DNA of 6,956 bases from Gammaproteobacteria bacterium (GTDB lineage Bacteria; Pseudomonadota; Gammaproteobacteria; Ga0077536). The notes beneath the pieces are model-generated. The model saw only the letters and a program-made list of their open reading frames with translations, was not told where the DNA came from and searched no databases. Both the position numbers and the translations under genes were made by a program. The first letter of the stretch is position 1; each line of letters starts with the position of its first letter. Shown one piece after another: positions 6,703-6,956 of the stretch. The stretch lies in assembly GCA_030639105.1 (NCBI GenBank), contig DAOWDI010000103.1, forward strand, positions 1 through 6,956. Reading direction: 5' to 3'.

Positions 6703-6744
6703 TCAGTGAACTTGAAATATGATTAGAATTTTCAAGTTCACTGA
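6703..6744. repeat. Perfect 15-bp inverted repeat after the lipoprotein gene
   Basis: TCAGTGAACTTGAAA (6703-6717) is the exact reverse complement of TTTCAAGTTCACTGA (6730-6744), with a 12-base AT-rich loop. A stem this long is very unlikely by chance. It begins 13 bases after the lipoprotein stop, at the right edge of the AT-rich segment. No U-tract follows on either strand, so it is not a standard intrinsic terminator, though it could protect a 3' end or act with other factors between convergent genes. It is bordered by GACCCCTG, so the minus strand reads GGGGTCAG into the stem. I recall similar GGGGTCAG-led sequences near REP-associated tyrosine transposases in proteobacteria, so a mobile-element remnant is possible (inference from memory). 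Confidence 0.75.
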
Positions 6745-6830
6745 CCCCTGCGCCACGGGACGGGAAGGATGGATAAGATCTGCTGACCCACCAAACCGGT
6801 CCATGCTCAACCCGGTAGCAGGCCCCAAGA

Positions 6831-6855
6831 TCGACGTGGCAAAGCGCTCCTACAC
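6831..6855 (-). repeat. Degenerate REP-like arm downstream of the thioredoxin gene
   Basis: The minus strand reads GTGTAGGAGCG, then CTTTGCCACG and TCGA. This resembles the common repetitive extragenic unit of pseudomonads and related gammaproteobacteria, which begins TGTAGGAGCGGC and continues into a self-complementary GCC.CG arm. Here the internal pairing is partly lost and no matching opposite arm is visible, so this would be a decayed single arm. It starts 13 bases downstream of the thioredoxin stop, a usual place for such repeats. The identification is by memory of the motif and could be wrong. Confidence 0.35.
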
Positions 6856-6868
6856 GATTCCGGGTTGT

Positions 6869-6956
6869 TTATAAGTGCCCCTGGGTCCAACGCACGATAT
6901 CCGCCGCGCCCATGGCGCCCGGCTGGCGAGCCAGCTCCCGGCCATCTTGAAACAGC
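6869..6956 (-). CDS. Thioredoxin-family protein, C-terminal 28 residues (truncated by the window edge)
   Basis: Reading the minus strand from the right edge gives 28 codons ending in TAA at 6871-6869. The peptide LFQDGRELARQPGAMGAAD continues to IVRWTQGHL. This matches the end of thioredoxins: a strand plus turn (LF-DG-E) followed by the final helix with the G-A motif and an Ile-Val-x-Trp ending. The wording is most like TrxC (thioredoxin 2) of proteobacteria. The active-site CGPC and any N-terminal zinc-binding cysteines lie outside the window, so TrxC versus another thioredoxin cannot be settled and no symbol is assigned. The gene is convergent with the lipoprotein gene. Confidence 0.7.
   Translation of the reverse strand, partial: LFQDGRELARQPGAMGAADIVRWTQGHL

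Noticed and set aside
5939..6732. ATTAGA at both ends of the AT-rich segment as a possible target-site duplication
   Set aside because: Only six bases match in AT-rich sequence, and the copies do not sit at the composition breakpoints.
1..6956. CRISPR array, tRNA or rRNA
   Set aside because: No regularly spaced direct repeats and no tRNA or rRNA signature sequences were seen on either strand.

Overview
The window is GC-rich chromosomal DNA from a proteobacterium, most likely a gammaproteobacterium. This rests on an HrpA helicase fragment closely resembling the E. coli protein, a glycine-cleavage operon with a single-chain E. coli-like P protein, and a TrxC-like thioredoxin tail. The genus cannot be named from the sequence alone.

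Layout: (1) 1-1040, minus strand: N-terminal third of the ATP-dependent RNA helicase HrpA, running off the left edge. (2) 1041-1375: divergent intergenic region with no recognisable RNA gene and no recognisable glycine riboswitch. (3) 1376-5919, plus strand: a complete gcvT-gcvH-gcvP operon encoding the T, H and P proteins of the glycine cleavage system. P decarboxylates glycine with PLP, H carries the aminomethyl group on a lipoyl-lysine, and T passes the one-carbon unit to tetrahydrofolate and releases ammonia. The fourth component, lipoamide dehydrogenase (L protein), is not in the window. (4) 5936-6744: a conspicuously AT-rich segment with one gene (5991-6689), a lipoprotein with a Tll0287-like (DUF3365) domain and one c-type heme site. 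It ends in a perfect 15-bp inverted repeat. (5) 6745-6868: GC-rich spacer with a degenerate REP-like arm. (6) 6869-6956, minus strand: the last 28 codons of a thioredoxin-family protein running off the right edge.

The core genes are ordinary and look intact. The most unusual part is the right-hand third: an AT-rich predicted heme lipoprotein of different base composition sits between the GC-rich gcv operon and the thioredoxin gene, beside repeat structures that may mark an inserted segment. I found no CRISPR array, tRNA, rRNA, integrase or complete transposase, and nothing that convincingly amounts to a new multi-gene system.
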